A stretch of 8,363 nt of DNA from UBA1206 sp050953105 (GTDB taxonomy: Bacteria > Bacillota > Clostridia > Oscillospirales > CAG-382). The stretch covers positions 1-8,363 of the forward strand of contig JBMNMA010000003.1 in NCBI GenBank assembly GCA_050953105.1, given 5' to 3'. A model generated the notes under the pieces. The model searched no databases and was not told where the DNA came from. It saw only the letters and a program-made list of their open reading frames with translations. Each line of letters begins with the position of its first letter. Within the stretch, counting starts at the first letter, position 1. The position numbers and the translations under genes were made by a program. Shown one piece after another: positions 7,122 to 8,363 of this stretch.

Positions 7122-7487
7122 ATGTCCAAAGGAAGGGCGAATAAGAAGTACACAGGCGAGTTCAAGCAAAAGGTAGTCGAAACCATGCAGAAGGAGAAGT
7201 TGGGTTACAGCGAAGCAGCCAGACGGTTTGGGGTTGCCAATCATAGTATGGTTGCTAACTGGGAGCGTATCTACCTTGAGGAAGGACCGGAAGGGCTGTA
7301 TGTCGAGCGACGAGGGAAAGCCAACTCTGCCACAGGCACAAGGAAAGGACGACCGCCAAAACTTGATAAAAAGGTAGAAGAAGACTTAATTGCTGAAGTC
7401 CAACGATTAAGAGCGGAGAATGATTACTTAAAAAAATTGAAAGCCTTGGTTATGGAAGAGGAACGCCAAAACAAAAGGCGGAAGTGA
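7122..7487 (+). CDS. IS3-family transposase OrfA
   Basis: OrfA is the DNA-binding half of the transposase and recognises the IS ends. The 121-residue basic protein begins MSKGRANKKYTGEFKQK, has a helix-turn-helix around residues 28-50 (LGYSEAARRFGVANHSMVANW), a basic linker (GTRKGRPPKL) and a leucine-zipper-like segment near 86-108 (LIAEVQRLRAENDYLKKL). I chose the ATG at 7122 because related OrfA proteins start there; AAAGGGG (7103-7109) lies 12 nt upstream, which is long but usable. Earlier ATGs at 7074 and 7092 sit in or next to the IS end and lack a ribosome binding site. The gene ends in GTGA, overlapping the orfB frame, and contains an A7 slippery run at 7430-7436. Confidence 0.88.
   Translation: MSKGRANKKYTGEFKQKVVETMQKEKLGYSEAARRFGVANHSMVANWERIYLEEGPEGLYVERRGKANSATGTRKGRPPKLDKKVEEDLIAEVQRLRAENDYLKKLKALVMEEERQNKRRK
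7430..7436 (+). promoter_or_regulatory. Programmed -1 frameshift site (A7) joining OrfA and OrfB
   Basis: Seven A residues are placed as A AAA AAA in the orfA frame, matching the X XXY YYZ slippery rule. After a -1 slip the frame reads on without stops from 7436 into orfB, giving a fused protein of 105 plus 296 = 401 residues, the usual size of an IS3-family OrfAB transposase. A small CGCC/GGCG hairpin (7464-7467 with 7477-7480) lies downstream, but it is weak and rather distant. Confidence 0.75.
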
Positions 7488-8326
7488 TCTGGGAACTAAG
7501 GCATAAACATAAGATATCACTGTTAATTGAAGTATCCGGATTGCCCCGTAGTACCTACTATTACTATGTAAAACACAGAAACAAAGAAGATAAATACAGT
7601 GAAATCAAAAAACAGATCACTACGATTAATCATGAAAACAAAGGCAGATATGGTTATCGGCGTATAACAGCCGAATTACATAACCGCGGTTATGTAATTA
7701 ACCATAAAACCGTTCAACGACTTATGAAACAACTGGGGATTAATTGTAAGGTACGAATGAAGAAGTATCGTTCTTACAAAGGTGAAGTTGGTAAGGTAGC
7801 GCCAAACTTGCTTGAACGGGATTTTTATGCAGCAAAGCCGAACACAAAATGGGTTACTGATGTTACAGAATTCAGCTTGTTTGGTAGGAAGCTTTATCTT
7901 TCACCAATACTGGACTTATATAGTGAAAGTTTGGTTTCCTATACTATTTCAGAACATCCTTCTTTGTATATGGTTACAGATATGCTGGAAAAGGCGTTTC
8001 AAGAAATACCGGATAATACAAATCTGATTCTTCATTCCGATCAGGGATGGCAATATCAACACAAGCAGTATCAAAGAAGGTTAAAAGAAAAAGGAATCCG
8101 TCAGAGCATGAGCCGGAAAGGAAACTGTCTTGATAATGCGGTGATTGAAAACTTTTTTGGAATACTTAAAAGTGAGTTGTTGTATTTACAGGAGTTTAAA
8201 TCTCTTGAACATTTTCGTTCGGAGTTGGAGAATTATCTTGACTATTACAACAATTGCAGGATAAAGCTAAAACTTAATGGCTTGACACCTGCCAAATACA
8301 GATCTCAAGCCATTAATGCTATTTAA
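7484..8326 (+). CDS. IS3-family transposase OrfB (DDE catalytic domain)
   Basis: OrfB carries the catalytic core of the transposase and is probably made mainly as part of the OrfAB fusion. Residues 1-100 include the helical HTH_21-like region (GRYGYRRITAELHNRGYVINHKTVQRLMKQ). The integrase core follows with Asp126 in TKWVTDVTEF, Asp186 in LHSDQGWQYQ and Glu222 in NAVIENFFGILKSE. The last two are exactly 35 residues apart, the DD(35)E spacing of this family. The frame is open upstream of the nominal GTG at 7484 back to the A7 run, so the GTG (overlapping the orfA stop as GTGA) may or may not be used as a separate start. The stop at 8324-8326 leaves 37 bases of non-coding IS end in the window. 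All catalytic residues are present, so activity is plausible. Confidence 0.92.
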   Translation: MIWELRHKHKISLLIEVSGLPRSTYYYYVKHRNKEDKYSEIKKQITTINHENKGRYGYRRITAELHNRGYVINHKTVQRLMKQLGINCKVRMKKYRSYKGEVGKVAPNLLERDFYAAKPNTKWVTDVTEFSLFGRKLYLSPILDLYSESLVSYTISEHPSLYMVTDMLEKAFQEIPDNTNLILHSDQGWQYQHKQYQRRLKEKGIRQSMSRKGNCLDNAVIENFFGILKSELLYLQEFKSLEHFRSELENYLDYYNNCRIKLKLNGLTPAKYRSQAINAI

Positions 8327-8363
8327 TATTCACTTTGCACAAGTTTCTTAATAAATCTTTGTC

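Larger units (their letters stand above)
7055..8363 (+). mobile_element. IS3-family insertion sequence, IS150-like, right tip outside window
   Basis: The element has a left end starting TGCACCC, two overlapping reading frames in the orfA/orfB arrangement with a -1 frameshift signal, and a DD(35)E transposase. The left tip TGCACCC...GTTAGACA at 7055-7074 should be matched by an inverted copy at the right end. The window's last four bases, TGTC, are what the start of that inverted copy should be, so about 16 bases are probably missing. Only the left copy of the target duplication can be seen, directly before 7055. The transposase genes are more AT-rich than the neighbouring genes, which fits recent arrival. 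Both frames look intact, so the copy may be active. Confidence 0.88.

Noticed and set aside
7812..8027. Second open frame within orfB on the + strand
   Set aside because: It overlaps the conserved DDE domain in another frame and resembles no protein I know.

Overview
The window looks like ordinary chromosomal sequence from a Firmicute of the class Clostridia, with one insertion sequence at its right edge. The basis is strong GGAGG-type ribosome binding sites, a GTG start, many short hairpin-plus-T terminators, AT-rich gaps between moderately GC-rich genes, and protein sequences typical of anaerobic gut or environmental Clostridia. The genus cannot be fixed from the sequence alone. All genes read left to right.

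Positions 1-388 hold the tail of an upstream unit ending in a perfect terminator (104-133). A promoter region and a leader of about 140-155 nt follow, whose short GGCGTC/GACGCC segments can pair in several mutually exclusive ways. Next comes a closely spaced metabolic cluster with 22-nt gaps: pyrG (CTP synthase), alaA (alanine-forming aminotransferase) and purB (adenylosuccinate lyase of the long, eukaryote-like type). A modest hairpin closes it. An aspartate/glutamate racemase-family gene starts only 46 nt after purB, so read-through is plausible, and it ends at a long terminator. A MATE-family transporter with its own promoter follows. An IS3-family, IS150-like element (orfA/orfB) begins 7 nt after the MATE stop codon and runs off the right edge, probably lacking only its last bases.

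The cluster makes sense as nitrogen and nucleotide metabolism. CTP synthase uses glutamine and releases glutamate. AlaA moves the glutamate amino group to pyruvate. PurB completes aspartate-derived nitrogen transfer into purines. The racemase family acts on aspartate or glutamate. The joint role is inference; the individual assignments are strong.

The points most worth checking are: (1) a one-base insertion that breaks pyrG exactly in its conserved EIGGTTGDIES motif, most likely a sequence error because the rest of the gene is intact; (2) the pyrG leader, which looks like an attenuator; (3) a racemase with Ser83/Cys197 instead of the canonical Cys/Cys pair; (4) a clear A7 slippery site for -1 frameshifting in the IS; and (5) an unusual C-terminal extension on the MATE protein beside the IS end. 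I found no CRISPR array, no tRNA or rRNA gene, no defence or phage genes and nothing that looks like an entirely new system.
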